Under the pieces are notes generated by a model. It ran no database searches and was not told the DNA's origin. It was given only the letters and a program-made list of their open reading frames with translations. Made by a program: the position numbers and the translations under genes. Below are positions 9,116 through 18,099 of a stretch of 64,000 bases of DNA, in pieces. This stretch comes from Pedobacter hartonius (GTDB taxonomy: Bacteria > Bacteroidota > Bacteroidia > Sphingobacteriales > Sphingobacteriaceae). The DNA lies in assembly GCF_900107535.1 (NCBI RefSeq), contig NZ_FNRA01000006.1, positions 186,001-250,000 of the forward strand, in the 5' to 3' direction. Within the stretch, counting starts at the first letter, position 1; every line of letters starts with the position of its first letter.

Positions 9116-9811
9116 GTGGAGAAAATTTATGGCATTTCATTAGGCCCCGGAGATCCGGAGCTGATCACATTAAAAGGACTTAATATTTTAAAAGAAGCGG
9201 ATGTCATTTTCTATCCCGGTTCTCTTTTTAAAGATGGAAGAAAAGAAAGTTATGTCCGCCCGATGCTGGATCACTATGGGCTGGAACCGAATAGGCTAAA
9301 GGGCTTCTTTTTGAGTATGGGGCCCGACAGGACTGCTGCTGAAACTATTTACAGGGAAACGGCAGATCAAATGCTCGTCGCTTGTAAAGAAGGTAAAAAG
9401 GTAAGCCTGGTATGTGAGGGCGACCTGAGTTTTTACGCTTCCTTTTCGTATTTACTGGAAAAACTGCAGGCTGAAAATATAACACTGGAACTGGTTCCGG
9501 GTGTAAACTCCTTTTCTCTTGGTGCAGCGATACACCAGGTGCCGTTATGTTTGCAGCAGGAGAAACTGGCGGTGCTTCCCTTAGCAACTGATATCGGGGA
9601 GATAGAGCATACATTTGAAGATTTTGATACCGTTATCCTGATGAAGATCAGAATGGGATGGACAGCACTCTACCCGCAATTGCTGACAAAAACATGGAAA
9701 TACTACTACTGTGAACGTTTGGGCACAGCAGATGAATATATAACTGCTGATATAGCAGAATTACAGGACAGAGAAATTCCCTATTTTTCTTTATTAATTA
9801 TTAAAAAATGA
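9116..9811 (+). CDS. cobI: precorrin-2 C20-methyltransferase (CobI/CbiL)
   Basis: A 231-residue SAM-dependent tetrapyrrole methylase that adds a methyl at C20 of (cobalt-)precorrin-2. The N-terminal [16 protein letters not shown] loop and the [11 protein letters not shown] and [12 protein letters not shown] segments are typical of CobI/CbiL. Translation begins at GTG 9116; no ATG fits upstream, and the Shine-Dalgarno is weak. It opens a run of six tightly coupled cobalamin genes and overlaps the next gene by 4 nt (ATGA). With cbiX in the same block, the physiological substrate is more likely the cobalt-containing form, CbiL activity (inference). Confidence 0.9.
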   Translation: MEKIYGISLGPGDPELITLKGLNILKEADVIFYPGSLFKDGRKESYVRPMLDHYGLEPNRLKGFFLSMGPDRTAAETIYRETADQMLVACKEGKKVSLVCEGDLSFYASFSYLLEKLQAENITLELVPGVNSFSLGAAIHQVPLCLQQEKLAVLPLATDIGEIEHTFEDFDTVILMKIRMGWTALYPQLLTKTWKYYYCERLGTADEYITADIAELQDREIPYFSLLIIKK

Positions 9812-11169
9812 TCAAAGTTGTTGGCATTGGCCCCGGAGGCCATGATTACCTGCTGCCCATCGCAAAAAAAGCGATACAGGAAGCTGATGTGATCATCGGT
9901 TATCACTATTACTTCCAGTTTATAGAAGATTTGATAAAGGAGGGGGCGGGCTGTATAGGAAAAGAATTAAGTGAGGAGGAGAAAAGGGCTGAAATAGCTA
10001 TTGAAAAAGCCATCGAAGGATATAATGTGGTGGTAATCGGTTCCGGTGATGCCGGGATATACGCTATGGCTTCTATCGTATACCAGAAAGTAGCGCAGTC
10101 CGGCGAGGATATTGAACTGGAAACTATACCCGGGATCTCTGCTTTTGTTGCTGCAGGAAGTAAACTGGGCGCTGTTTTAGGCCACGACTTTTGCTGCATT
10201 TCGCTGTCCGATTTGATGACGCCATGGAAGACCATCCAGAAAAGAATAGAAGCGGCAGCCTGGGGCGACTTTGTGACCTCTATTTACAACCCTAAAAGTG
10301 CAAAGAGATACTGGCAGCTGAATAAGCTGAAATCTATTTTTCTGATGCACCGGGAGCCTGAAACACCTGTAGCAATCTGTTACCAGCTGGGCAGGCCGGA
10401 AGAAAAGATTACACTTACCACTTTGGCTGCACTGAATACAGAAGATGTAGATATGTTTAGCCTGGTGGTGATCGGGAATGGCCAGACTTTTAAATATAAA
10501 GACCATCTGATTACCCCAAGGGGATACTTGAACAGGAAACCGGAAACTGGTGCCGAAATACAGCAGGCAAGTTTCGATGAAATCATCGGCCAGCTGGATA
10601 CGCAGAAATACCCACATGATTTCCTTTGGGCGGCCATCCGCTGTATCCATACATCCGGCGATCTGGAATATATCAATTACCTCAGCACTTCGGAACATGC
10701 GGTTTCGGCAATGCATAACTACCTGCTGAAGGGAGGAACAATTGTTACTGATGTAACAATGGTGCAGGCAGGAATTACTAAGGCTTTTACAGAGAAATAC
10801 GGCAACCAGGTAGTGTGTATGCTCAATACTGAAGAAACACTCATCCTTGCCGGAAAAGAAAACCTGACGCGTTCACAGGCGGGCATCAGACTGGCCGCAA
10901 AGTTATTTCCTGAGGCGCTGTTTGTAATTGGAAACGCACCTACGGCACTGATTGAAATTGCAGACCAGGCAAGACTGGGAACAATCCGTCCTGCCGGAAT
11001 TATTGGTGCTCCGGTCGGTTTTGTAAACGTAATAGAATCAAAGGAACGCCTGAAAATGCTTACTGTACCCTATGTCATCATAGAAGAGAAACGCGGTGGC
11101 AGCAATTTCGCCGCTGCGCTGGTGAATGCGGCGTTTACACTGGATACAGCCGCTGAATATTTAAATTAA
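9808..11169 (+). CDS. cobJ: fused precorrin-3B C17-methyltransferase / precorrin-8X methylmutase (CobJ-CobH)
   Basis: A 453-residue two-enzyme fusion. Residues 1-245 are CobJ/CbiH, the ring-contracting C17 methylase, with the SAM loop GIGPGG (6-11), [12 protein letters not shown] (78-89) and a PGISAF segment. Residues from about 252 to the end are CobH/CbiC, which moves the C11 methyl to C12. Its RCIHTSGD motif includes His281, the counterpart of the catalytic His, and [11 protein letters not shown] follows. Each half has the normal family length, so both are probably active. It overlaps cobI by 4 nt, and cobL starts 8 nt after it. The two steps are not consecutive in the pathway, so the fusion probably fixes stoichiometry rather than channels substrate. 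Confidence 0.92.
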   Translation: MIKVVGIGPGGHDYLLPIAKKAIQEADVIIGYHYYFQFIEDLIKEGAGCIGKELSEEEKRAEIAIEKAIEGYNVVVIGSGDAGIYAMASIVYQKVAQSGEDIELETIPGISAFVAAGSKLGAVLGHDFCCISLSDLMTPWKTIQKRIEAAAWGDFVTSIYNPKSAKRYWQLNKLKSIFLMHREPETPVAICYQLGRPEEKITLTTLAALNTEDVDMFSLVVIGNGQTFKYKDHLITPRGYLNRKPETGAEIQQASFDEIIGQLDTQKYPHDFLWAAIRCIHTSGDLEYINYLSTSEHAVSAMHNYLLKGGTIVTDVTMVQAGITKAFTEKYGNQVVCMLNTEETLILAGKENLTRSQAGIRLAAKLFPEALFVIGNAPTALIEIADQARLGTIRPAGIIGAPVGFVNVIESKERLKMLTVPYVIIEEKRGGSNFAAALVNAAFTLDTAAEYLN

Positions 11170-11177
11170 TGAATTGA

Positions 11178-12362
11178 ATGATTTTTCATGTCATAGGAAT
11201 TGGAAACAGGAAACCGGATCTTGCAGAAGATGTGCTGACTTTAATACAGCATCACACTGTTTTCAGCGGGGGCAACCGCCATCATGAGCTGGTCAGACAT
11301 TTCTTGCCTGAGGGGTATCAATGGCTGCCTGTTCAGTCCCCGATGGAGCTTCTGTTTGAAAGTTATCGGCATGCAAATCAGCCTGTTGTGGTATTTGCCA
11401 GCGGAGATCCGCTGTTTTACGGTATCGCCAATACCCTGCGGACAAAATACCCGCAAGCGGAGATCCAAACTTATCCCTATTTCAGTTCTATCCAGTTATT
11501 GCTGCACCGGGCAAACCTGAACAGTAACCTGCTTCAAACGGTCAGCGTGCATGGAAGGTCCTGGGCCGCACTTGACGAAGCGCTGATTCAGCAAAATCCT
11601 TTAATTGGTGTTTTGACTGATCCTGAAAAGTCTCCTTCGGCCATTGCCGGAAGACTGCTGGCCTATGGTTATTCAAACTATTCCATCTGGATAGGAGAGG
11701 ATCTGGAAGGGGAGCAGGAAAGGATAAGGCACCTTCATTTGGAGGAAGCCACCCAAGGTACTTTCCATACCTTAAACTGCATGATATTACAGAAAGAAAG
11801 CCACCGGAATATTTCGTTTGGGGTCAGCGATTCCTTTTTCGAAGGACTGGAAGGACGTCCGAATATGATCACGAAGATGCCGGTGAGGTTATGTTCCCTG
11901 CATGCATTAGACCTGGGATCAAGAGCTGTACTGTGGGACATCGGTTTTTGCACAGGCTCAATGAGCATCGAGGCAAAACTTCATTTCCCGCATCTGGAGA
12001 TCCATGCCTTTGAAAAAAGAGCGGAATGTCTGCAGATCATACAAAATAACCAGCACAAATGCGGAACCCCGGGAATAATTGCCTGGATAGGTGATGTATT
12101 TGAATTTGACCTGAAGCAGATCAGCAGGCCACAGGCCGTATTTATTGGCGGACATGGGGGGCGGCTGACTGCGTTACTGCAGATCCTTGACCAGTACCTG
12201 CCTGCCGGTGCGGTGGTGGTGATCAACGCCGTGCAGGAAGATTCAGTGAAAAACTTTATCTCTTTTTCCGGTCTGCTGAACTGGAAACTGGAAGAGCCTT
12301 TGAGATTAAAAGCAGATACACATAATGAAATCACCATTTTAAAAGCGATAAAAGGATGTTAA
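11178..12362 (+). CDS. cobL: precorrin-6Y C5,15-methyltransferase, decarboxylating (CbiE-CbiT fusion, CobL)
   Basis: A 394-residue CobL-type fusion. Residues 1-205 are the CbiE methylase (GIGNRKPDL, then FASGDPLFYGIA). Residues about 215-394 are CbiT, a Rossmann-type SAM methyltransferase that methylates C15 and removes the acetate carboxyl at C12. The CbiT SAM loop reads DIGFCTGS (254-261) instead of the more usual DIGxGTG/SGS. The following VFIGGHGGRL segment is typical of CbiT. The gene overlaps the next by 7 nt. Confidence 0.9.
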   Translation: MIFHVIGIGNRKPDLAEDVLTLIQHHTVFSGGNRHHELVRHFLPEGYQWLPVQSPMELLFESYRHANQPVVVFASGDPLFYGIANTLRTKYPQAEIQTYPYFSSIQLLLHRANLNSNLLQTVSVHGRSWAALDEALIQQNPLIGVLTDPEKSPSAIAGRLLAYGYSNYSIWIGEDLEGEQERIRHLHLEEATQGTFHTLNCMILQKESHRNISFGVSDSFFEGLEGRPNMITKMPVRLCSLHALDLGSRAVLWDIGFCTGSMSIEAKLHFPHLEIHAFEKRAECLQIIQNNQHKCGTPGIIAWIGDVFEFDLKQISRPQAVFIGGHGGRLTALLQILDQYLPAGAVVVINAVQEDSVKNFISFSGLLNWKLEEPLRLKADTHNEITILKAIKGC

Positions 12363-14221
12363 AAGAGGAAAAAGTGTGTGTGGTAACTTTCACAGACCGC
12401 GGACTGGCGATCGGGAAGATCATTCAGAAAGAATTTCAGCGCAGCAAATTATATACTACACGCCAGACGGACTATACAAAAGATGTGCTCAAACTGGAAA
12501 ACCTGGATGTTCTGCTGAAGGATAAATTCCAGCGTTTCGACGTATGGATCTTTGTGGGTGCCCTGGGCATCTGCGTAAGAAGCATCGCCCCTTACATTCA
12601 GGATAAACTAACTGACCCTGCAGTGATCAATATCGACGAGCAGGGGAGGTTTGTGCAATCTGTACTTAGCGGACATGCCGGCGGTGCGAATGACCTGACT
12701 AAACGCCTCGGACGCATGTTACAGGCGCAGCCGGTGATCACCACTTCCAGCGATCTTCAGGAGATCTGGGCACTGGATCTGCTGGCGGAGAAATTCGGCT
12801 GGTCAGCCGTTTCAAACGGGTCAGTGAACGAAGTAATCTCATTATTCGTAAATAACCGTCCTACGGCCCTGATCCTGAAAGTGAAAGATGCCGGAGCCAG
12901 CTATCTTGAAAGGACGAAGCCAGATTTTGCAGATGTTTTTTACGATTACGCTGAGGTAGACCAAACACGTTATGAACTGCTCATCTATGTAGGATATCAA
13001 CTTTTTGAAAGTACAGTGCCCGCGATCTCTTTCTACCCTGCATGTTTAAGCCTTGGAACCGGCTGCTCAAAGGATCTAGAATCTGCATTTTTTGAAGAGC
13101 ATTTACTAAAGCTGCTGGTAAATGAACAGATCGCTTATCAAAGTATAGCCGTTTTAACCTCTGTTGATATCAAAGCGGGGGAACAGGCTTATATGGAGAT
13201 GGCTAAAAAATACTCCTGGGACTTTATAACCTATCCCGCTGAGGATCTGGGTAAAGTGCCACTGGCGAATCCTTCGGACGTAGTCCTCGAAAAGATCGGT
13301 ATACTGGGCGTATCAGAAAGCTCCTCGGCCCTGGCCGCCAATACCACATCCTGGCTGGTGGAAAAAACCAAGGCTGAAGTATCGTCAGGCAAAATGTTTA
13401 CCCATGCGGTATGCCTGATCAGCTCCTTTGAAAGGAGAGGTCAGATCGCCATTGTAGGTGCTGGTCCCGGAGCCCCGGAATATATAACGTTAAAAGGGAA
13501 AGAGCTGCTGGAAGCTGCGGACTGTATCCTCTATGCCGGAAGCCTTGTGCCTGAAGAACTGACGGCTTTTGCAAAACCTGCGGCAATGGTGAGGAATTCC
13601 GCATCTATGACCCTGGAAGAGCAGGTAGACCTGATGGACCTGATGTACCGGCAGGGTAAACTGATCGTAAGGCTCCATTCTGGTGATCCTTCGATCTATG
13701 GGGCGATACAGGAGCAGATGACGATCTTCGACGAAAGGAACTATGACTATTTTATCGTCCCCGGAATTTCATCCTTCCAGGCTGCGGCGGCATACCTGAG
13801 GTCTGAATTTACCATTCCTGAAGTTGCCCAAACGATCATACTGACCCGAGGTGAAGGAAATACCCCGATGCCGGAGCATGAGAAGCTGGAAGAGATGGCA
13901 AAATTACGGGCTACCATGTGCATCTTTCTCAGTGCCGGGATCATCAATAAAGTGGAGGGGCAGCTACTACAGCATTATCCGCCTGAAACCCCTGTTGCAG
14001 TACTTTTCCGCGTGAGCTGGAAGGATGAGCAAGTGTGGACGGGCAAGCTGGATGAGTTAAGCCGGATCATCAAAAGTAACAAGCTGACGCGTACTGTGCT
14101 GGTCATTGTAGGGGAGGCTATTGGGGCAAGGAAGAACCGCTCCTGGCTATATGGCGATAACTGGCACCATATTTTCAGAAAGAAAGATAATATTTCAGGG
14201 AAAAAAAATAAGACTATTTAA
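12356..14221 (+). CDS. cobM: fused cobalt-precorrin-5A hydrolase / precorrin-4 C11-methyltransferase (CbiG-CobM)
   Basis: A 621-residue fusion. Residues 1-355 are CbiG, which opens the delta-lactone and releases the C20-C1 two-carbon unit as acetaldehyde in the oxygen-independent route. Its N-terminal domain shows GALGICVRSIAP and LSGHAGGAND, and its C-terminal domain shows LGTGCSKD and NTTSWLVEKT. Residues 362-605 are CobM/CbiF, with the SAM loop GAGPGAPEYIT (368-378), LHSGDPSIYGA and PGISSFQAAAAYL. CobM makes the product that, after lactone handling, CbiG acts on, so this fusion joins adjacent steps. CbiG marks the cobalt-early pathway. It overlaps cobL by 7 nt and abuts cobK without a gap. 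Confidence 0.92.
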   Translation: MLKEEKVCVVTFTDRGLAIGKIIQKEFQRSKLYTTRQTDYTKDVLKLENLDVLLKDKFQRFDVWIFVGALGICVRSIAPYIQDKLTDPAVINIDEQGRFVQSVLSGHAGGANDLTKRLGRMLQAQPVITTSSDLQEIWALDLLAEKFGWSAVSNGSVNEVISLFVNNRPTALILKVKDAGASYLERTKPDFADVFYDYAEVDQTRYELLIYVGYQLFESTVPAISFYPACLSLGTGCSKDLESAFFEEHLLKLLVNEQIAYQSIAVLTSVDIKAGEQAYMEMAKKYSWDFITYPAEDLGKVPLANPSDVVLEKIGILGVSESSSALAANTTSWLVEKTKAEVSSGKMFTHAVCLISSFERRGQIAIVGAGPGAPEYITLKGKELLEAADCILYAGSLVPEELTAFAKPAAMVRNSASMTLEEQVDLMDLMYRQGKLIVRLHSGDPSIYGAIQEQMTIFDERNYDYFIVPGISSFQAAAAYLRSEFTIPEVAQTIILTRGEGNTPMPEHEKLEEMAKLRATMCIFLSAGIINKVEGQLLQHYPPETPVAVLFRVSWKDEQVWTGKLDELSRIIKSNKLTRTVLVIVGEAIGARKNRSWLYGDNWHHIFRKKDNISGKKNKTI

Positions 14222-14953
14222 ATGATCCTGTTACTGGGCGGAACAACGGAAGCAAAACAGGCAGCCGGTTATCTGGATGAGGCCGGGCTGGGTTATATCT
14301 ATTCCACCCGGACGGAAGTCCCGTTTGAAGGCAAAGGGAAATACAGGTTCGGAAGTCTGGATGCGAAAGGGTTAAAGGACTTTTGCAGGGCAAATGAGAT
14401 CTCTCACATCATCAATGCCTGCCATCCCTTCGCCAGAGAGCTGCATCTGACAGTAGCTACAATTGTAGCGCAGATCCCGGTGATTCGTTTTGAAAGGGAA
14501 TTTCCTGCAAGGATCAGCCATCCATTGGTACATTATATCAGCAATTATGCGGAAGCATTGCAGCGTATTAAAGATGAGGGATACCGGTCCATGCTCGCTT
14601 TAACCGGGCTGCAGTCTATTCCTTTATTAGAAAATTTCTGGCAGCAATATCCCTGCTGGTTCAGGATCCTGGACAGAAAATATTCCACAGACCTTGCCGC
14701 CAGCTATCATTTTCCTTCTGAAAATCTGCTTTTCGGATTACCACAGGAGAAGGAAGCAGAGATCGAACTGTTCAGCAGATTGAGGCCAGAAGTAATCCTG
14801 ACCAAGGAAAGTGGCTTAAACGGAAAGCTAGATGCAAAAACCGATGCTGCGTTAAGCTGCCGGATTCCTATATTTATCATTAAAAAACCGGAACTTTCAA
14901 CCGTATTCCAAACAGTATATCAATTACAGGATTTATTCAGCAGGATTCAATGA
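14222..14953 (+). CDS. cobK: precorrin-6A reductase (CobK/CbiJ)
   Basis: A 243-residue CobK/CbiJ protein that reduces (cobalt-)precorrin-6A with a nicotinamide cofactor. Diagnostic segments are the N-terminal LLGGTTEAKQ loop, INACHPFA, IRFEREFP and a late ILTKESG. The ATG is immediately after the upstream stop at 14221. The 3' end overlaps cbiD by 4 nt (ATGA). Confidence 0.9.
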   Translation: MILLLGGTTEAKQAAGYLDEAGLGYIYSTRTEVPFEGKGKYRFGSLDAKGLKDFCRANEISHIINACHPFARELHLTVATIVAQIPVIRFEREFPARISHPLVHYISNYAEALQRIKDEGYRSMLALTGLQSIPLLENFWQQYPCWFRILDRKYSTDLAASYHFPSENLLFGLPQEKEAEIELFSRLRPEVILTKESGLNGKLDAKTDAALSCRIPIFIIKKPELSTVFQTVYQLQDLFSRIQ

Positions 14954-16053
14954 GCGAGCTCCAGCCCATACCCGACGGCCCTTTGAGAACAGGATTCACT
15001 ACTGGTGCCTGCGCTACAGCTTGTACGAAAGCTGCTCTGCTGGCGTTAATCCGTCAGGAGAAGGTGGAAGAAGTTTCGGTTAGTCTTCCCATTGGAACAG
15101 AACACATTTTCCGGATGATTTCCTGCAACTTCGATTCGTTTTCCTGTAGCTGCACCACGCAGAAGGACGCCGGGGATGATCCTGATGTTACACATGGTGC
15201 AATTATTGGCGCAACGGTGAGTTTAAATGACTCGGGTAACATTGTCTTTTTACAGGGTAAGGGCGTGGGCAAGGTAACTTTACCCGGTCTGGAAATTGGC
15301 GTAGGAGAGCCTGCCATCAATCCCATTCCGCGGCAGATGATGGAAAATGCCTGTAAAAAGGTGCTTTCAGAAGCACTGCTGGAAAGCAAAGGGGTGGACA
15401 TCACCATTTTTGTGCAGGACGGCGAAGCCATCGCCAAAAGAACGCTGAATGAGCGGCTGGGAATCATGGGCGGGATCTCTATCCTCGGAACCACAGGTAT
15501 TGTAACTCCTTTTTCTGCTTCTTCTTATATCGCCAGCATCACGCAGGGAATAGATGTGGCCGTTGCAAATGGCGCAGATGAACTGGTGATCAATTCGGGT
15601 GCCAGAAGCGAGAAGAACTTAAAGATGCTGTTCCCTGATCTCCCTGATTTTGCTTTTATACATTATGGCAACTGGATAGGGGAGACGCTGGAAAAGATAG
15701 CCCGCAGCCCCATCAGAAAGGTTAACCTGGGAATTATGCTCGGCAAATCTGTTAAGCTGGCCGAAGGAATGTTAGATACGCACAGTGGCAAAAATACCTG
15801 GAATAAAGAGTTTGTATGGCAAATGGCCAAAGATGCCGGCTATCCCGATGAGCTGCTGAACCAGATTTTATCATTTAATATGGCCGGACGATTAACTGAA
15901 TTGTTTAGCTTTGCCGGCACTGAACCCTTTTACTTGGCATTGTTAAAAGCCTGTTATATGAATTGTTCAGCGTTAATTCCAGCGGCTGAGCTGAACTTGT
16001 TCCTGATCAGCAAAGATGGTACGTATATAAAATATCCGAATGAGTTTTCTTAG
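14950..16053 (+). CDS. cbiD: cobalt-precorrin-5B C1-methyltransferase (CbiD)
   Basis: A 367-residue CbiD protein that methylates C1 of cobalt-precorrin-5B, a step specific to the oxygen-independent pathway. The start LRTGFTTGACATACTKAAL is the family signature, followed by KDAGDDPDVTHG and a late KLAEGMLDTHS. Length is normal. The start overlaps cobK by 4 nt, and the 3' end overlaps the membrane protein gene by 14 nt, which shows strong translational coupling. Confidence 0.94.
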   Translation: MSELQPIPDGPLRTGFTTGACATACTKAALLALIRQEKVEEVSVSLPIGTEHIFRMISCNFDSFSCSCTTQKDAGDDPDVTHGAIIGATVSLNDSGNIVFLQGKGVGKVTLPGLEIGVGEPAINPIPRQMMENACKKVLSEALLESKGVDITIFVQDGEAIAKRTLNERLGIMGGISILGTTGIVTPFSASSYIASITQGIDVAVANGADELVINSGARSEKNLKMLFPDLPDFAFIHYGNWIGETLEKIARSPIRKVNLGIMLGKSVKLAEGMLDTHSGKNTWNKEFVWQMAKDAGYPDELLNQILSFNMAGRLTELFSFAGTEPFYLALLKACYMNCSALIPAAELNLFLISKDGTYIKYPNEFS

Positions 16054-16762
16054 TATAAGCCGCCCGCTGATCGCAGGTATTTTACATTCTTTTGAACCTG
16101 ACCACGTCACTGCGGTATCTGTTTTAGCATCAGAACAGGCTGTCAACAAAAATCGGATCTCCTGGACGGTTATTTTCAGGGCTTCGCAGTGGGCGCTGGG
16201 GCATTCGGTGACGCTGATTATTTTCGGCGTTATCGCGCTCATTTTTAAGGCTTCTCTACACCGGTACGTAACCGACATTTCTGAATGGGCAGAAATATGC
16301 GTAGGGCCAATTATGATCGTCCTGGGCGTAAATGCCATCCGCAGTAATTATAAGATCAATGAACTGATCCGCGACAATAAAAAAATAGAGGCACATGAAC
16401 ACCTGGCTTCCAACCCTATTCACCTGCATGGGAAAAAAGGGGAGGAAATAGCGATGAAACCTTTAACGCGATCTTTCTGGGTAGGAATGTTGCACGGCCT
16501 TGCAGGAACAGGAGGGGCTTTAACTACCGCGCTGGTCATCAGTGCACCCACTATCGGGGCTTCTGTCCTCGTGCTGGTGATTGAGTCTGTCGGAATCATC
16601 CTGGCGATGAGCGTTTACAGTTATGTACTGATCCATACGATGAGCAGGTTCCTGGAAAAGAATATGGCTGTCTTTAAATGGATGAACGGTATTGCCGGAC
16701 TGGCCTCTGTCACAATTGGATGTATCTGGATCTATACGCTTGTATTGAGTCCGTTAATCTAA
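16040..16762 (+). CDS. membrane protein with NiCoT/RcnA-like motif, candidate cobalt transporter
   Basis: A 240-residue polytopic protein with about six hydrophobic segments. The first membrane segment carries HSFEPDH (His16, Asp21, His22), which fits the H-x4-D-H signature of nickel/cobalt permeases. A second histidine motif, LHGLAGTGG, lies near residue 150. The loop between has a histidine cluster (AHEHLASNPIHLHGKK) typical of metal-handling NicO/RcnA/UreH-type proteins. The start is 14 nt inside cbiD, so it belongs to the cobalamin operon. I infer cobalt uptake feeding CbiX. Export, or a UreH/SafE-like role, cannot be excluded. Confidence 0.72.
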   Translation: MSFLSISRPLIAGILHSFEPDHVTAVSVLASEQAVNKNRISWTVIFRASQWALGHSVTLIIFGVIALIFKASLHRYVTDISEWAEICVGPIMIVLGVNAIRSNYKINELIRDNKKIEAHEHLASNPIHLHGKKGEEIAMKPLTRSFWVGMLHGLAGTGGALTTALVISAPTIGASVLVLVIESVGIILAMSVYSYVLIHTMSRFLEKNMAVFKWMNGIAGLASVTIGCIWIYTLVLSPLI

Positions 16763-17160
16763 TAGATTTTTTTTGCGCCTATCCCTAGGTAGAGAATTAT
16801 ATTACTTTCTTTCAAATTCAAGTTATAATATTGAGGATTTAGAAAAGGTATATAACAGATAAAGCCCCAATTAAGGGGCTTTAATGAGACTGTCCAGTTA
16901 AAACGCCTACCACGAAGTGGATGTCCAGCTTTTTCTCCTGTCTCTAATGCTATTACAAATATAAAAAATAAATCATTATTCTACTACTAAAATAAAATCG
17001 GCATTACGGGCTCGAATCTACTCCAACTAGTTTCCTATTATCCATTTTATGAAGAGTTGATGTCTCTCCGTCAATTAAAATAACATATTGACCATCACTA
17101 ATTCTAAATGTATCAGTAACCATAGCTGTGAATACTGTGACCTCATATCTATTATTTAAC
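16763..17160. other. AT-rich intergenic stretch between convergent cobalamin genes
   Basis: About 400 bp, visibly more AT-rich than its neighbours. It holds the stem-loop at 16860, a direct repeat TGTCCAG (16891-16897 and 16922-16928) around a small CCAC-GAA-GTGG hairpin (16910-16920), and most of a minus-strand protein-like frame (17004-17192). No complete gene is supported here. Confidence 0.6.
16860..16883 (+). terminator. stem-loop after the cobalamin operon
   Basis: TAAAGCCCC and GGGGCTTTA form a 9-bp perfect stem around AATTAA, about 100 nt after the last operon stop. The T-run is absent, so termination strength is uncertain. It may mark the 3' end of the mRNA. Confidence 0.5.
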
Positions 17161-17192
17161 TTAAATTCCCAACAGTTTTTTGAACTGGCGTC
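17004..17192 (-). pseudogene. protein-like open frame overlapping the end of cbiX, probable gene remnant
   Basis: After the TAG at 17193-17195 a frame of 62 codons runs to TAA at 17004-17006 on the minus strand, overlapping the last 32 nt of cbiX. The translation has real-protein character, with segments such as NCWEFKLNNRYEV, RISDGQYVILIDGE and HKMDNRKLVGVD. No ATG, GTG or TTG exists before an internal ATG at 17123, which would leave only 39 residues. It may be the 3' remnant of a lost gene or a short genuine protein. I do not recognise a family. Confidence 0.35.
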
Positions 17193-18099
17193 CTAAAGAA
17201 TTCTTCTTCTCGCCAATCTTTTCATCTTCTTCAAAAAGCATTCCCTTCACATTGAGGTGATGCCCTATCTGCTCTTTCCCTACTTCTTCCTCGAAACCAA
17301 TGATCTGCTTGCGGTATTTGCAAAGCTGGCAGTTCATGTTACCGGTTCCGTTAACGGCCTCTTCCAAACGGCTGTCGAATGCCCTAAGCATCAGCTCGTC
17401 TGTTCCAAAAGGTGCGGTATAAATGAATTCCTGTGTGGAAAGGCTGTTCTTTTCTTCAAGAGCGGCATATATCCTGTCCAGCAAAACACCGGTGAAGAAA
17501 AAGAAAGGAATGACGATGGTTCTTTTAAAACCCAGTTTTTCTACAAGAGCCAGCGACTGCTCTACAGAAGGATAAGCCGTTCCGCTGTAAGCCGTGGTGG
17601 CAAAGCCGAAGCCCATTCCCTCCCAGAGCATGCTCATCAGTTTGGTCACATCACTGTTGGCATCAGGATCTGTGGTTCCTCTTCCTACTACAACTAAACA
17701 GGTTTCTCTCCGGTCTAACGGGCTTAACTTCAGTTCTGTTTCCTCGATTCTTTTTTTCGCCAGGTCTAGGATGAAAGAATTTACCCCGATAGGACCGCCC
17801 ATTTTGATCTGAAGGTCCGGGTAGTAAGACTGGATCGTGTTCAGTTCGTACGGGATATCGTTTTTCGCATGGGCACCTGCAAAGAGAATGACGGGCAGGG
17901 CATAAATGGTGCGGATGCCTTTGTTGTATAATCGTTCTACGGCCGCTTCAAACAAGGGGTGATTAAACTCCAGAAAGCCGTAGTCTACTTCATAATCACT
18001 TTTATAACGGTCTTTTAAAAGTTCTACCAGTTTCTTAAATTCCTCAACCCCTGCAGTTTTTCTGCTGCCATGTCCGCAAAGTAATATTCCTTCTCTCAT
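17161..18099 (-). CDS. cbiX: sirohydrochlorin cobaltochelatase, CbiX-type
   Basis: A 312-residue chelatase that inserts cobalt into sirohydrochlorin, the committing step of the cobalt-early route. The protein has two chelatase-like halves: LCGHGSRK with His10 and FAGAHAKND with His77 in the first, and VVGRGTTDPDANSD in the second. The C-terminal tail contains MNCQLC (255-260), an MxCxxC motif like the Fe-S-binding motif described for long CbiX proteins, followed by a His-His pair. It overlaps cobA by 4 nt and faces the main cobalamin operon. Confidence 0.9.
   Translation of the reverse strand: MREGILLCGHGSRKTAGVEEFKKLVELLKDRYKSDYEVDYGFLEFNHPLFEAAVERLYNKGIRTIYALPVILFAGAHAKNDIPYELNTIQSYYPDLQIKMGGPIGVNSFILDLAKKRIEETELKLSPLDRRETCLVVVGRGTTDPDANSDVTKLMSMLWEGMGFGFATTAYSGTAYPSVEQSLALVEKLGFKRTIVIPFFFFTGVLLDRIYAALEEKNSLSTQEFIYTAPFGTDELMLRAFDSRLEEAVNGTGNMNCQLCKYRKQIIGFEEEVGKEQIGHHLNVKGMLFEEDEKIGEKKNSLGRQFKKLLGI

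Noticed and set aside
12356..14221. Frameshift joining two separate cbiG and cobM genes
   Set aside because: The frame is continuous, both halves have normal length and motifs, and the linker is short; a true fusion is simpler.
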